Notes under the pieces: generated by a model
The model's input: the letters and a program-made list of their open reading frames with translations, nothing else
What the model was told of the DNA's origin: nothing
Database searches by the model: none
Position numbers and translations under genes: made by a program
Origin: Flavobacteriales bacterium
Lineage (GTDB): Bacteria > Bacteroidota > Bacteroidia > Flavobacteriales_D > Crocinitomicaceae
Assembly: GCA_947475275.1 (NCBI GenBank)
Contig: CANJNE010000015.1
Location: 1 to 32,471, forward strand
DNA: 32,471 nucleotides
Direction: 5' to 3'
Shown: in pieces, positions 1 to 9,492 of the stretch
How positions within the stretch are numbered: position 1 is the stretch's first letter
Layout: each line of letters begins with the position of its first letter

Positions 1-672
1 ATGTGGGACAACATCGGGTTCACAGGTCAAGGAGCTGGTTATTTTGAAACCAATAACATCACAAGTTTCTCACCGTTCGCGATTTCGTCATCAACAACGT
101 TTGCACCGCTACCAATTGAATTGGTTTCCTTCCAAGCAAATTGCACAGGGGACGATAAGATCAATGTAACATGGACAACGGCATCTGAGCACAATACAAG
201 CCACTATGTAGTTGAGCATTCTAGAAATGGGAATGAGTGGACACCAATTACTATGGTGGCAGCAGCAGGAAACTCAACAAGCTTATTGGATTACACTTAC
301 GTTCATGAGAATCCAAATGCAGGAACAAACTACTACCGTTTAACACAATATGACAACGATGGTATGTATGAGCAGTTCAATGCAGTAGCAGTAGATTGTG
401 ACAACATGAACAGCACAACAACATTGAGCACTTATCCAAATCCAAGTGAAGGCAGCTTCTACATCAGCTTATTCACAGAAGAAATGGAAGGAGCGGGAGT
501 GATTACCTTAACAGATGCTAAAGGCACTGTGGTACACACTCAGGATGTAAGCATCCAAAAAGGCAACACGATTTTCCACATGGATAATCTAAATGTTGCA
601 CCAGGAATGTACTATATAAAGGTTACCAATGGTAACACATCAACAGATATAGTAAAACATAGTTTGCGTTAA
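1..672 (+). CDS. C-terminal part of a secreted T9SS cargo protein (partial)
   Basis: This is the 3' end of a larger gene. The frame is open at base 1, and the ATG there is probably an internal Met, because the visible protein starts in the middle of a domain and has no signal peptide. Residues about 37-135 form the linker/FN3-like unit common next to sorting domains in Bacteroidota (LPIELVSF, then VTWTTASEHNTSHY and YYRLTQYDNDG). Residues about 143-223 are a type A T9SS C-terminal sorting domain (YPNPSEGSF near its start, GMYYIKVTNG near its end). Such proteins are exported across the outer membrane by the type IX system, the domain is usually removed, and the protein is released or attached to surface lipopolysaccharide. 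The function of the missing N-terminal part cannot be told. Base composition looks richer in GC than neighbouring genes, as in highly expressed cargo. Confidence 0.9.
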   Translation: MWDNIGFTGQGAGYFETNNITSFSPFAISSSTTFAPLPIELVSFQANCTGDDKINVTWTTASEHNTSHYVVEHSRNGNEWTPITMVAAAGNSTSLLDYTYVHENPNAGTNYYRLTQYDNDGMYEQFNAVAVDCDNMNSTTTLSTYPNPSEGSFYISLFTEEMEGAGVITLTDAKGTVVHTQDVSIQKGNTIFHMDNLNVAPGMYYIKVTNGNTSTDIVKHSLR

Positions 673-693
673 TAACTATAGAAGGTTTGAAAA

Positions 694-721
694 AAAAGTC
701 GTCTCAATTGAGGCGACTTTT
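694..721. terminator. Bidirectional intrinsic terminator between convergent genes
   Basis: A 12-bp stem (one G-T pair) with an AATT loop is flanked by an A-run on the left and a T-run on the right, so it can act on both strands. It lies 22 bases after the cargo gene stop and 16 bases beyond the mnmD stop, and can serve both. Confidence 0.85.
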
Positions 722-736
722 TATTATCCAATCATT

Positions 737-1405
737 TTACCTCTTCCAAGCGCGAATCATCTCTCTTTTCCCTGGAGGACCTTGACAAGTTTCAACTTCA
801 AATCCAACTTTTCTCAAATCTCTTTTTACTTGACCCTTGGCGCAATAAGTAACTAGCAAACCATTTTCACGAAGTATCTCAAACATCTTTGAGAACAATC
901 CACATGTCCACATTTCAGGTTGCACTCTTGGGCCAAAAGCATCGTAATAAATAATATCAAAAGATTCTTTGCTGAACTCAGATAATTCCAGTTTTGAATT
1001 TACTTTTCGAAATTTGAAATTCTCCGAAAATTGGATTCCACTCCCCCATTCAGCAAGGTGCATTTTTTTTAGCAATTCAAAATCATCTTGATTTTCAAAA
1101 TTTGATATGTAGGTATCAACCAATTTTGAATCCAAAGGATAGGCCTCTATTGAGGTATAATTGATATTAATACATTTTCTTTCAACTTCACGATATGTCA
1201 AAAAAGCGTTTAGACCAGTACCAAAACCCACCTCGAAAACATCAAGTAATAAGTTCTCAAACTGATTCAGCCCTTGATTTATAAAAACATGTTGAGATTC
1301 CTGAATCGCTCCATGGAAAGAATGATAATTTTCATCTAATTCAGGAATGAAAATGGTGTAAGATCCATCACTTGTTTGCCGGACAAGTTTTTCAAAGTCT
1401 TTCAT
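737..1405 (-). CDS. mnmD: tRNA 5-methylaminomethyl-2-thiouridine methyltransferase MnmD
   Basis: This is an SAM-dependent methyltransferase of the MnmC N-terminal (DUF752) family, which completes mnm5s2U at the wobble position of tRNAs by methylating nm5U34. The 222 residues match the stand-alone MnmD form; the FAD-dependent MnmC2 half of the E. coli fusion is absent. Visible motifs are the SAM-binding glycine loop (EVGFGTGLNAF, residues 58-68), an acidic residue in IEAYPL (about 86-91), the DIIYYDAFGPR motif (150-160) typical of the family, and a C-terminal GPPGKREM segment. The ATG start gives the standard N-terminus (RQTSDGSYT). It is divergent from dnaB across about 100 bases. No TAnnTTTG element was seen upstream on its strand. 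Confidence 0.92.
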   Translation of the reverse strand: MKDFEKLVRQTSDGSYTIFIPELDENYHSFHGAIQESQHVFINQGLNQFENLLLDVFEVGFGTGLNAFLTYREVERKCININYTSIEAYPLDSKLVDTYISNFENQDDFELLKKMHLAEWGSGIQFSENFKFRKVNSKLELSEFSKESFDIIYYDAFGPRVQPEMWTCGLFSKMFEILRENGLLVTYCAKGQVKRDLRKVGFEVETCQGPPGKREMIRAWKR

Positions 1406-1496
1406 GCGAATGAAGTTAACAATTGTTGATAAACCTTATTCATATCTTTTTGAGAATCTTTACACATTAATATTTCAACAAGGCATTTGCTTTACC

Positions 1497-1504
1497 TATA
1501 TTTG
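1497..1504 (+). promoter_or_regulatory. Putative -7 promoter element (TATATTTG) of dnaB
   Basis: The sequence matches the Bacteroidota TAnnTTTG element exactly. It ends 5 bases before the dnaB ATG, so transcription would begin at or next to the start codon. No TTG -33 element is found at the usual spacing. Confidence 0.6.
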
Positions 1505-1509
1505 TTTTT

Positions 1510-3081
1510 ATGGACTATAATCAAAACAATTCCAAAAAACCTGTTACACGTGCTAAAAATTCTGGCAATTTATTGAATGAATTAGGAAAGGTACCTCCTC
1601 AAGCAGTAGATTTAGAACAAGCGGTTCTTGGAGCCATGATGTTAGAAAAAAATGCAGTTACTGACACCATAGACATCCTTAAGCCTTCTAGTTTTTACGA
1701 TCCAAAACACCAATACATATACAATGCTATTCGAGAACTTTTCGGAAGTTCAAGTCCAATTGATTTATTGACAGTTGTGAATAAACTCAAAGAAAATGGA
1801 GAACTTGAAGCCGCCGGAGGTGTAACTTATATTTCTCAATTAACGGGTCGGATTGCATCAACTGCACATATTGAATTCCATGCAAGAGTTATTGCCGAAA
1901 AACACATTAAACGGGAATTGATTCGTATGAGTAGTGAGGTTATCAGAGACGCATACGAAGATACGAATGATGTTTTTGACGTATTGAATATGGCAGAAGG
2001 TGAATTATTCAATATTGCCGAAAACAATATGGGAAAACATGTCGACTCGATGCCAAATGTCGTGCGAAAAGCTATCGAAGAAATCGAAAAAGCTTCTCAA
2101 AATTCAGATGGTATATCGGGAATACCTACTGGATTTTTTGACTTAGATAAATTAACTTCTGGCTGGCAGAGATCTGACATGATTGTGATTGCGGCCCGTC
2201 CAGCTATGGGTAAAACCGCTTTTGTTCTATCCATGGCACGAAATACTGCAGTTGATCACAACATGGGAGTTGCGCTCTTTTCATTGGAAATGTCATCTGT
2301 TCAGTTAGTGAAACGTCTAATTTCTAGTGAAGCCAGAATCAGTGCCGAAAAATTAAGAAAGGGAGATTTAAGAGAACATGAATTTCAACAATTGCATTCA
2401 AGAATAACGAAGCTTGCAACAGCTCCTATTTATATTGATGATACTCCAGGAATCACCGTTTTTGATTTAAGAGCAAAATGCAGACGATTAAAAATGCAAC
2501 ACAATATCGATTTGGTTATTATTGACTATTTGCAATTGATGCAAGCTGGCGGTTCGAAAGGTTCTGGCAATAGAGAACAAGAAATATCAACGATATCACG
2601 CTCGATAAAAGAAATCGCAAAGGAATTAAATGTTCCCGTTGTTGCCCTTTCACAATTAAGCAGGTCTGTTGAGCAACGTGGTGGAGATAAAAGGCCTGTA
2701 TTATCGGATTTGAGGGAATCAGGAGCTATAGAACAAGATGCTGACATCGTCTCATTCATTTACAGACCTGAATATTATGGTTTTCAGGTTGATGATGAAG
2801 GCAATTCGAATAGTGGTGTTGGTGAAATCATTGTAGCCAAACACAGAAATGGTGCTTTAGATCGGGTAAGATTAAGATTTATTGCAGAATATGCACGCTT
2901 TGAAAATTTAGAGACATATTCAGGCAATCCCGATGTACCACAACATCAGAATTTTTCTGGGCTTTCTGATTTCGACCAAAATACTCCAGCAAGCTACACT
3001 ATTAAAAGCAGGATGAATGAAACTTTGGCGGAAGATTTAGATGATTTTAACACGAATATTCCAGATAATACACCATTTTAA
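1510..3081 (+). CDS. dnaB: Replicative DNA helicase DnaB
   Basis: Hexameric 5'-3' helicase that unwinds DNA at the replication fork and recruits primase. The N-terminal DnaB domain (about residues 28-130, PPQAVDLEQAVLGAMM) is followed by a linker helix and a RecA-type ATPase domain. The Walker A motif is RPAMGKTA (K235, T236), Walker B is LVIIDYLQLM (D339), and the arginine-finger region SRSVEQRGGDKRP follows, then DLRESGAIEQDAD. At 523 residues it is slightly longer than E. coli DnaB because of an acidic C-terminal tail. No intein is present. The next gene follows after 29 bases and is probably on the same transcript. Confidence 0.97.
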   Translation: MDYNQNNSKKPVTRAKNSGNLLNELGKVPPQAVDLEQAVLGAMMLEKNAVTDTIDILKPSSFYDPKHQYIYNAIRELFGSSSPIDLLTVVNKLKENGELEAAGGVTYISQLTGRIASTAHIEFHARVIAEKHIKRELIRMSSEVIRDAYEDTNDVFDVLNMAEGELFNIAENNMGKHVDSMPNVVRKAIEEIEKASQNSDGISGIPTGFFDLDKLTSGWQRSDMIVIAARPAMGKTAFVLSMARNTAVDHNMGVALFSLEMSSVQLVKRLISSEARISAEKLRKGDLREHEFQQLHSRITKLATAPIYIDDTPGITVFDLRAKCRRLKMQHNIDLVIIDYLQLMQAGGSKGSGNREQEISTISRSIKEIAKELNVPVVALSQLSRSVEQRGGDKRPVLSDLRESGAIEQDADIVSFIYRPEYYGFQVDDEGNSNSGVGEIIVAKHRNGALDRVRLRFIAEYARFENLETYSGNPDVPQHQNFSGLSDFDQNTPASYTIKSRMNETLAEDLDDFNTNIPDNTPF

Positions 3082-3110
3082 TGGTATTTTAGTAATTCTG
3101 ATTACAGCTT

Positions 3111-4373
3111 ATGTACAAATATCTTGTAGCAATAATCTTACTTTTCTCATCTATTCGAGCATATAGCTCACAACTTTTAGTTCCAATGGATGAGAACCAA
3201 ACAGATCACCTAAAAGCCTATGGCATAGCGTTTTGGTCACTTGAAAATGGTGTTACTATTGAATGGCTTCTCAATTACAGAGGGGGTTCATTTTTGATGC
3301 CCCATTTACAGTCCATTGAAGAAGAATTGATCATCAGAAATGTTAAGTACGAAGTCCTTGCCGAAGGACAAGTTAACCAAATTAAAAATCAAATTTCCAA
3401 TCCTGAGGTGAATATGGAAATCGTTCAGCTTGAAAAAGCTCCAAAAGTTGCCGTTTACACACCCGGCGGCAAACAACCGTGGGATGATGCCGTTACTTTG
3501 GTTTTGGAATATGCTGAAATACCTTACGATAAAATTTATGACTCAGCTATTATAATGGGTAAACTTCCCGAATACGACTGGCTTCATCTCCACCATGAGG
3601 ATTTTACTGGTCAGTATGGAAAATTTTATGCCTCGTTCAGTAATTATGAGTGGTATAAAGAAGAGGTGAGAAACGCTGAAGCTGATGCTCAAATGCTTGG
3701 ATTCAACAAAGTGTCTGAATTAAAATTAGCTGTTGCTAAAAACATAAAAAATTTCGTATTAGGTGGAGGTTTTTTATTCACCATGTGCAGTGGTACAGAT
3801 AGTTTCGACATTGCTCTAGCTGCGCATCAAACCGATATTTGCGAGAGTGTTTTCGACGGAGATGCCAGTGATCCTCAAGCACAAAGTAAACTGGACTATA
3901 CCAACTCATTCGCCTTTGAGAATTACAAGTTAGAAAAAGATCCATACGTTTATGAATACTCAACTATAGATGGCACTGATGACCATCGTGGCAAGATGAC
4001 ACAGGCAACGGATAAATTTACCTTGTTTGATTTTTCGGCAAAATGGGATGTTGTGCCGACCATGCTTACACAATGTCATACCAACGTGATTGATGGATTT
4101 ATGGGGCAAACAACGGATTTCAGAACAAGTTATATAAAACCGAGCGTTCTTATAATGGGCCAAAATGAGGCGCTCAAAACAGCTCGATATATTCACGGTG
4201 AAATGGGTCAAGGAACATGGACTTTTTATGGTGGACATGACCCTGAAGATTATGAACATCGGGTGGGTGACCCACCTACAGATTTAAGTCTTCACCCTAA
4301 TTCTCCAGGTTATCGATTGATTCTTAATAATATTCTTTTCCCTGCTGCAAAAAAGAAGAAAAGAAAAACATAA
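3111..4373 (+). CDS. Secreted class I amidotransferase-like protein (often labelled 'asparagine synthetase B')
   Basis: A 420-residue protein widely conserved in Bacteroidota, as judged by recall of the family. It begins with a signal peptide (hydrophobic run 5-17, cleavage near SS20) and so is probably periplasmic. Databases often call it asparagine synthetase B, but no N-terminal Cys2 nucleophile, PPi-loop SGGxDS motif or ATP pyrophosphatase domain is visible. What can be seen is DYDWLHLHHEDF-like sequence (H159, H161, H162, E163, D164) and GGGFLFTMCSGTDSF with C226, which resembles the nucleophile elbow of class I glutamine amidotransferase-like domains. A second histidine-rich block YGGHDPEDYEH lies near the C-terminus, and the tail is lysine-rich. 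The true reaction is unknown. It follows dnaB by 29 bases and ends at a terminator. Confidence 0.8.
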   Translation: MYKYLVAIILLFSSIRAYSSQLLVPMDENQTDHLKAYGIAFWSLENGVTIEWLLNYRGGSFLMPHLQSIEEELIIRNVKYEVLAEGQVNQIKNQISNPEVNMEIVQLEKAPKVAVYTPGGKQPWDDAVTLVLEYAEIPYDKIYDSAIIMGKLPEYDWLHLHHEDFTGQYGKFYASFSNYEWYKEEVRNAEADAQMLGFNKVSELKLAVAKNIKNFVLGGGFLFTMCSGTDSFDIALAAHQTDICESVFDGDASDPQAQSKLDYTNSFAFENYKLEKDPYVYEYSTIDGTDDHRGKMTQATDKFTLFDFSAKWDVVPTMLTQCHTNVIDGFMGQTTDFRTSYIKPSVLIMGQNEALKTARYIHGEMGQGTWTFYGGHDPEDYEHRVGDPPTDLSLHPNSPGYRLILNNILFPAAKKKKRKT

Positions 4374-4406
4374 AATCCTAAAAAAGCCGAAGATATATTA
4401 AATAAA

Positions 4407-4430
4407 AAAATCCCTCAATTGAGGGATTTT
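4407..4430. terminator. Bidirectional intrinsic terminator
   Basis: A perfect 10-bp stem (AAAATCCCTC / GAGGGATTTT) with an AATT loop is flanked by A and T runs. It sits between two convergent genes and can stop transcription from both sides. Confidence 0.9.
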
Positions 4431-4438
4431 CATTTTTA

Positions 4439-6700
4439 TCAATATTTAATTATCGATTTTTTAAGAATCTTATTATCTGTTTCTATTAGCAATTGATAAT
4501 ACCCTGAGGCTAAATCTGAAGTTGAAATTACCAAATCACTTTCTTCAAAAATAAATGAAGCTAATAGCCTACCATTTAAATCAAATAATTTGACATTTTT
4601 TTGACCTTCTAAATTTGTCTTAACATTAAGAATATCTAATACAGGAACAGGAAAAACGCTAACAAAATCTCCATTTATTTCATCTGCTTGCAAATAACAA
4701 TTATTGGCGGCAGCAAAAGTTGGTGTTGAATAAGTAAATGTACCTGCGTCAGGACAACGCGCGTAAACTTGATCAGGATTTAAAGCAGGGAAATCAATCA
4801 AATCAAAAACGGAGGTTCCGTTTGTAAAATATAACGATTCTCCACCATTGCTTAACTTAAAATTTGCATGTAGACCGTTTTGTAAAGTATCCATATCAGC
4901 CCAGACAATTAAATAACCATTGGGTTCAATAATTGATCCAACTGGAAATTGCCATTTTGTAACGTTTAAAACATCATCAGTTAAGTATAAACCACTCAAA
5001 TTAAGAGCTGTCGATGTGTTGTTATAAAATTCTATCCAATCGTTAGATTCACCAAAATCATCAAATGCAGTAGAAAAGTTGTCAGACATCAATTCATTAA
5101 TCACAACATTACCCGCTAGAGCAATTGGCGCATTAGTCAACAAAGTATGAAATTCATGTTCTGCACGCTGAGGACTAAAAATACCAGCCAAATTATTCTC
5201 AGCATATATATAGTATTCCATTACACCAGCTGTTAATGTAACAGCAACACCAAAAATATGATCTCCAGCTGCACCATCACCATGTAGACCATCATCATAC
5301 ATTTGAACTCTGTTGAATTTTAAAGGATGGTCAAATCGATAACCGAGATAAACTTGATTTTCATTGGTGCATGTTGCTGTCATAAAAATCGTTTCTCCCA
5401 AAGAAGGTGAAGCATTACTTGCAGCATATGCTGTAATTGATGGAGCGGAGAGGATATAGTTTGAATTTGTTGCAAAAAAACTAACTCTTGCTGACATCAA
5501 TTGTTGAATACCAGGTATGGATGTACCTCCTCCAGGTCCTCCACCTGTTACAGAAGTCGTTAAACTATTCTGGAATTGTGTGTAAGTATAAAACTTGTAA
5601 GGATCGGCTAGCACAGCAGCATCAATGGTTGTTCTTATTGAATTAGCGGTGTTTAAATAATCCCCTGATGCAAAAATCTCTTGGACAATAGTTCTGAGAT
5701 GCGCCATGTACATTCTTTTATACATAGCATCCCCTAGCATTTTCAAGATCAAGGGATGATTAGTAGAGGTGCTATTTGACATCGGATCAAGGGTAGTTGC
5801 CGTGTACGCCCCCGAACCTGTTCCCCCAGGGAAACCAGCAAAACTCATATTTAAATCCCATATTGTCGGAACCATTCTATCATTCAAATCATTGTATAAA
5901 TAATAGTTCTGTCTAAATGCACCAGAATAAGAATCAAGATTTACCAATACATTGTTAAAAGCTAGCATCCAAAGTGCACGATCTACGTCCATTACACTTT
6001 CAATTTGACTAAAATTGTTGTTCAAAACATTAATCACATTGACTAAATCTGCCCATCCGTAGGTTGATTTTAATTCATATCCATTGTAATAAGAAACACT
6101 ATCCATATTAATCCATTTTAAATCAGGACTGATTCCGCCTCCACCTGGACCTGCGCCACCTATTGGGTTACATTTAAAGAAGGTGCCATTTTCAGAAAAA
6201 TAGTGCTCAGCATTGAATTTATCATTAATACTTTCCGCATTTGAATACAATCCGCGAAGTGTTCCATTAACATACACATTCGCAAAATTGGCCTTAGGGC
6301 AATCCATATATTGTTCAAGTATTGCATAGGAAAGGACTTCTCTTATTATTGATGGATCCTGATAGCCATTTTGAAGTTTAATATTTGTATATCCTTGATA
6401 ATCATAGCTTCCATGAATGTAATCCAATTCAATATGAAAAGGATTTTTATTATTATTTGCATTATAAGAACTATTTCCTTTGTATTTTACACCAACACTA
6501 TCGTATGCGACACCATTAATTCTTACCGAATCTGCTATAATGAATGCGTCACTGAGGGCGGCAGCGTCTAATTGGGCATCCCAGGTTGGTGAAGCAAAAA
6601 ATATTTCTATTAACTGAATGGTTGAACGATCATAAAAATTTTGAGAAAACGCAAATTGCAAAGTATTTGCGAGTAAAACAGTTAGCAATATTTTTTTCAT
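4439..6700 (-). CDS. Secreted CotH-kinase-family protein with lamin-tail domain and T9SS sorting signal
   Basis: A 753-residue multidomain secreted protein. A signal peptide ends near S19. The CotH kinase domain covers about residues 30-410: VGVKYKGNSSY, the IKLQNGYQDPSIIREVLSY segment, and the family motif WDLNMSF (D282). CotH proteins resemble secreted protein kinases; B. subtilis CotH phosphorylates spore coat proteins. Glycine-rich inserts (GGAGPGGGG and GGGPGGG) interrupt the domain. About 420-530 is a beta-rich region with an FDHPLKFNRVQMYDDGLHGDG unit. Residues about 531-655 are a lamin-tail domain (VVINELMSDN, NDWIEFYN). Residues about 683-753 form a T9SS sorting domain (FPVPVLDILNV, ending KKSIIKY). 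The protein is expected on or outside the cell surface. Its substrate is unknown. No clear TAnnTTTG promoter was seen upstream. Confidence 0.9.
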   Translation of the reverse strand: MKKILLTVLLANTLQFAFSQNFYDRSTIQLIEIFFASPTWDAQLDAAALSDAFIIADSVRINGVAYDSVGVKYKGNSSYNANNNKNPFHIELDYIHGSYDYQGYTNIKLQNGYQDPSIIREVLSYAILEQYMDCPKANFANVYVNGTLRGLYSNAESINDKFNAEHYFSENGTFFKCNPIGGAGPGGGGISPDLKWINMDSVSYYNGYELKSTYGWADLVNVINVLNNNFSQIESVMDVDRALWMLAFNNVLVNLDSYSGAFRQNYYLYNDLNDRMVPTIWDLNMSFAGFPGGTGSGAYTATTLDPMSNSTSTNHPLILKMLGDAMYKRMYMAHLRTIVQEIFASGDYLNTANSIRTTIDAAVLADPYKFYTYTQFQNSLTTSVTGGGPGGGTSIPGIQQLMSARVSFFATNSNYILSAPSITAYAASNASPSLGETIFMTATCTNENQVYLGYRFDHPLKFNRVQMYDDGLHGDGAAGDHIFGVAVTLTAGVMEYYIYAENNLAGIFSPQRAEHEFHTLLTNAPIALAGNVVINELMSDNFSTAFDDFGESNDWIEFYNNTSTALNLSGLYLTDDVLNVTKWQFPVGSIIEPNGYLIVWADMDTLQNGLHANFKLSNGGESLYFTNGTSVFDLIDFPALNPDQVYARCPDAGTFTYSTPTFAAANNCYLQADEINGDFVSVFPVPVLDILNVKTNLEGQKNVKLFDLNGRLLASFIFEESDLVISTSDLASGYYQLLIETDNKILKKSIIKY

Positions 6701-6763
6701 ATAATACTTTTAATATTAATAGATGATTAATCTATTATTAAATTGCTCGAAAGTAGCAAAAAA

Positions 6764-6783
6764 AAAACACCCGAAGGTGTTTT
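6764..6783 (-). terminator. gyrB intrinsic terminator with UUCG tetraloop
   Basis: On the minus strand an 8-bp stem AAAACACC/GGTGTTTT closes on a C(TTCG)G loop, the most stable RNA tetraloop class, followed by a long T-run. It starts just after the gyrB stop codon. Confidence 0.93.
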
Positions 6784-6785
6784 AG

Positions 6786-8801
<2,016 letters not shown>

Positions 8802-8804
8802 TTA

Positions 8805-8821
8805 CCTCTTAGGCTAAGAGG
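8805..8821. repeat. Short inverted repeat upstream of gyrB
   Basis: CCTCTTA and TAAGAGG are separated by 3 bases. It lies between the glutathione peroxidase stop and the gyrB -7 element. It may be a weak terminator for the upstream gene (no T-run follows on that strand) or an operator overlapping the gyrB -33 region. Confidence 0.4.
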
Positions 8822-8862
8822 CTTTTAATTTGAACTTATCAACAAATAATTAACTTGAAATT

Positions 8863-9399
8863 CTAATTTGAAGTAATCCAATCAATTATTTCCTGATCAT
8901 CCGGAAGGGTTGTTGGTTTTATAACTTTCACTAATTTCCCGTCCTCATCAATTAGATACTTTTGAAAATTCCACTTTACTTCATTATCTTCTAATCCATT
9001 CAAATCTGCTTCAGTAAGAAATTGATAGAGTTCGTGCATATCTTTGCCCTTAACAGATATTTTTGACATCATGGGGAAAGAAACCCCATAATTTTTCAAA
9101 CAGAATTCTGCAATCTCTTCATTCGAACCGGGTTCCTGACTCATAAAATTGTTTGCAGGAAATCCAACAATGGTAAAATTTGAATCTTTATAGGTTTTAT
9201 AAACAGCTTCCAACTGCTCATATTGTGGAGTCAAACCGCATTTTGAGGCGGTATTAACTATCATTACTTTTTTACCTTTTAGGGCAGATAAATCGAAAAT
9301 ATTACCATCGATATCCTCTACTTTGAATTGGTGAACAGATTGAGCGTTTGAATTCATAATTGTAAAAAATAGGAACAGAAAAATTGAAAAGTATCGCAT
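8863..9399 (-). CDS. Periplasmic glutathione peroxidase family protein (Cys type)
   Basis: Thiol peroxidase of the GPx family, which reduces hydroperoxides, in bacteria usually with thioredoxin-like donors. The start MRYFSIFLFL gives 178 residues with a signal peptide cleaved near A19, and sits 15-20 bases after a TAnnTTTG element; a longer reading from 9465 would precede that promoter. The catalytic tetrad is complete: C54 (NTASKCGLT), Q88 (SQEPGSNEE), W143 and N144 (VKWNF). C100 (EFCLKNYGVSFP) is in the place of the resolving Cys of two-cysteine enzymes. The usual FPCNQF is FPANNF here. The export signal suggests defence in the periplasm. It is divergent from the OmpA-domain gene and upstream of gyrB on the same strand. 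Confidence 0.9.
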   Translation of the reverse strand: MRYFSIFLFLFFTIMNSNAQSVHQFKVEDIDGNIFDLSALKGKKVMIVNTASKCGLTPQYEQLEAVYKTYKDSNFTIVGFPANNFMSQEPGSNEEIAEFCLKNYGVSFPMMSKISVKGKDMHELYQFLTEADLNGLEDNEVKWNFQKYLIDEDGKLVKVIKPTTLPDDQEIIDWITSN

Positions 9400-9419
9400 A
9401 TTATATTTATTGATTACAA

Positions 9420-9427
9420 CAAAATTA
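9420..9427 (-). promoter_or_regulatory. Putative -7 element (TAATTTTG) of the glutathione peroxidase gene
   Basis: Exact TAnnTTTG match on the minus strand, placing transcription about 15 bases upstream of the ATG at 9399. No -33 TTG at normal spacing. Confidence 0.55.
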
Positions 9428-9492
9428 AAGTATAATGGTTCGATTTTAGCTAAATTTTGGAACATTTTATTTTGTTTTACGAATATTCAACC

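Noticed and set aside
1418-1427. AACAATTGTT palindrome between mnmD and dnaB as an operator
   Set aside because: Only 10 AT-rich bases; such a repeat is expected by chance and lies at no clear promoter.
3111-4373. Asparagine synthetase B
   Set aside because: No Cys2 nucleophile, no SGGxDS motif, and a signal peptide is present.
9400-9465. Longer N-terminus for the glutathione peroxidase
   Set aside because: It would precede the TAATTTTG promoter element and bury the signal peptide.
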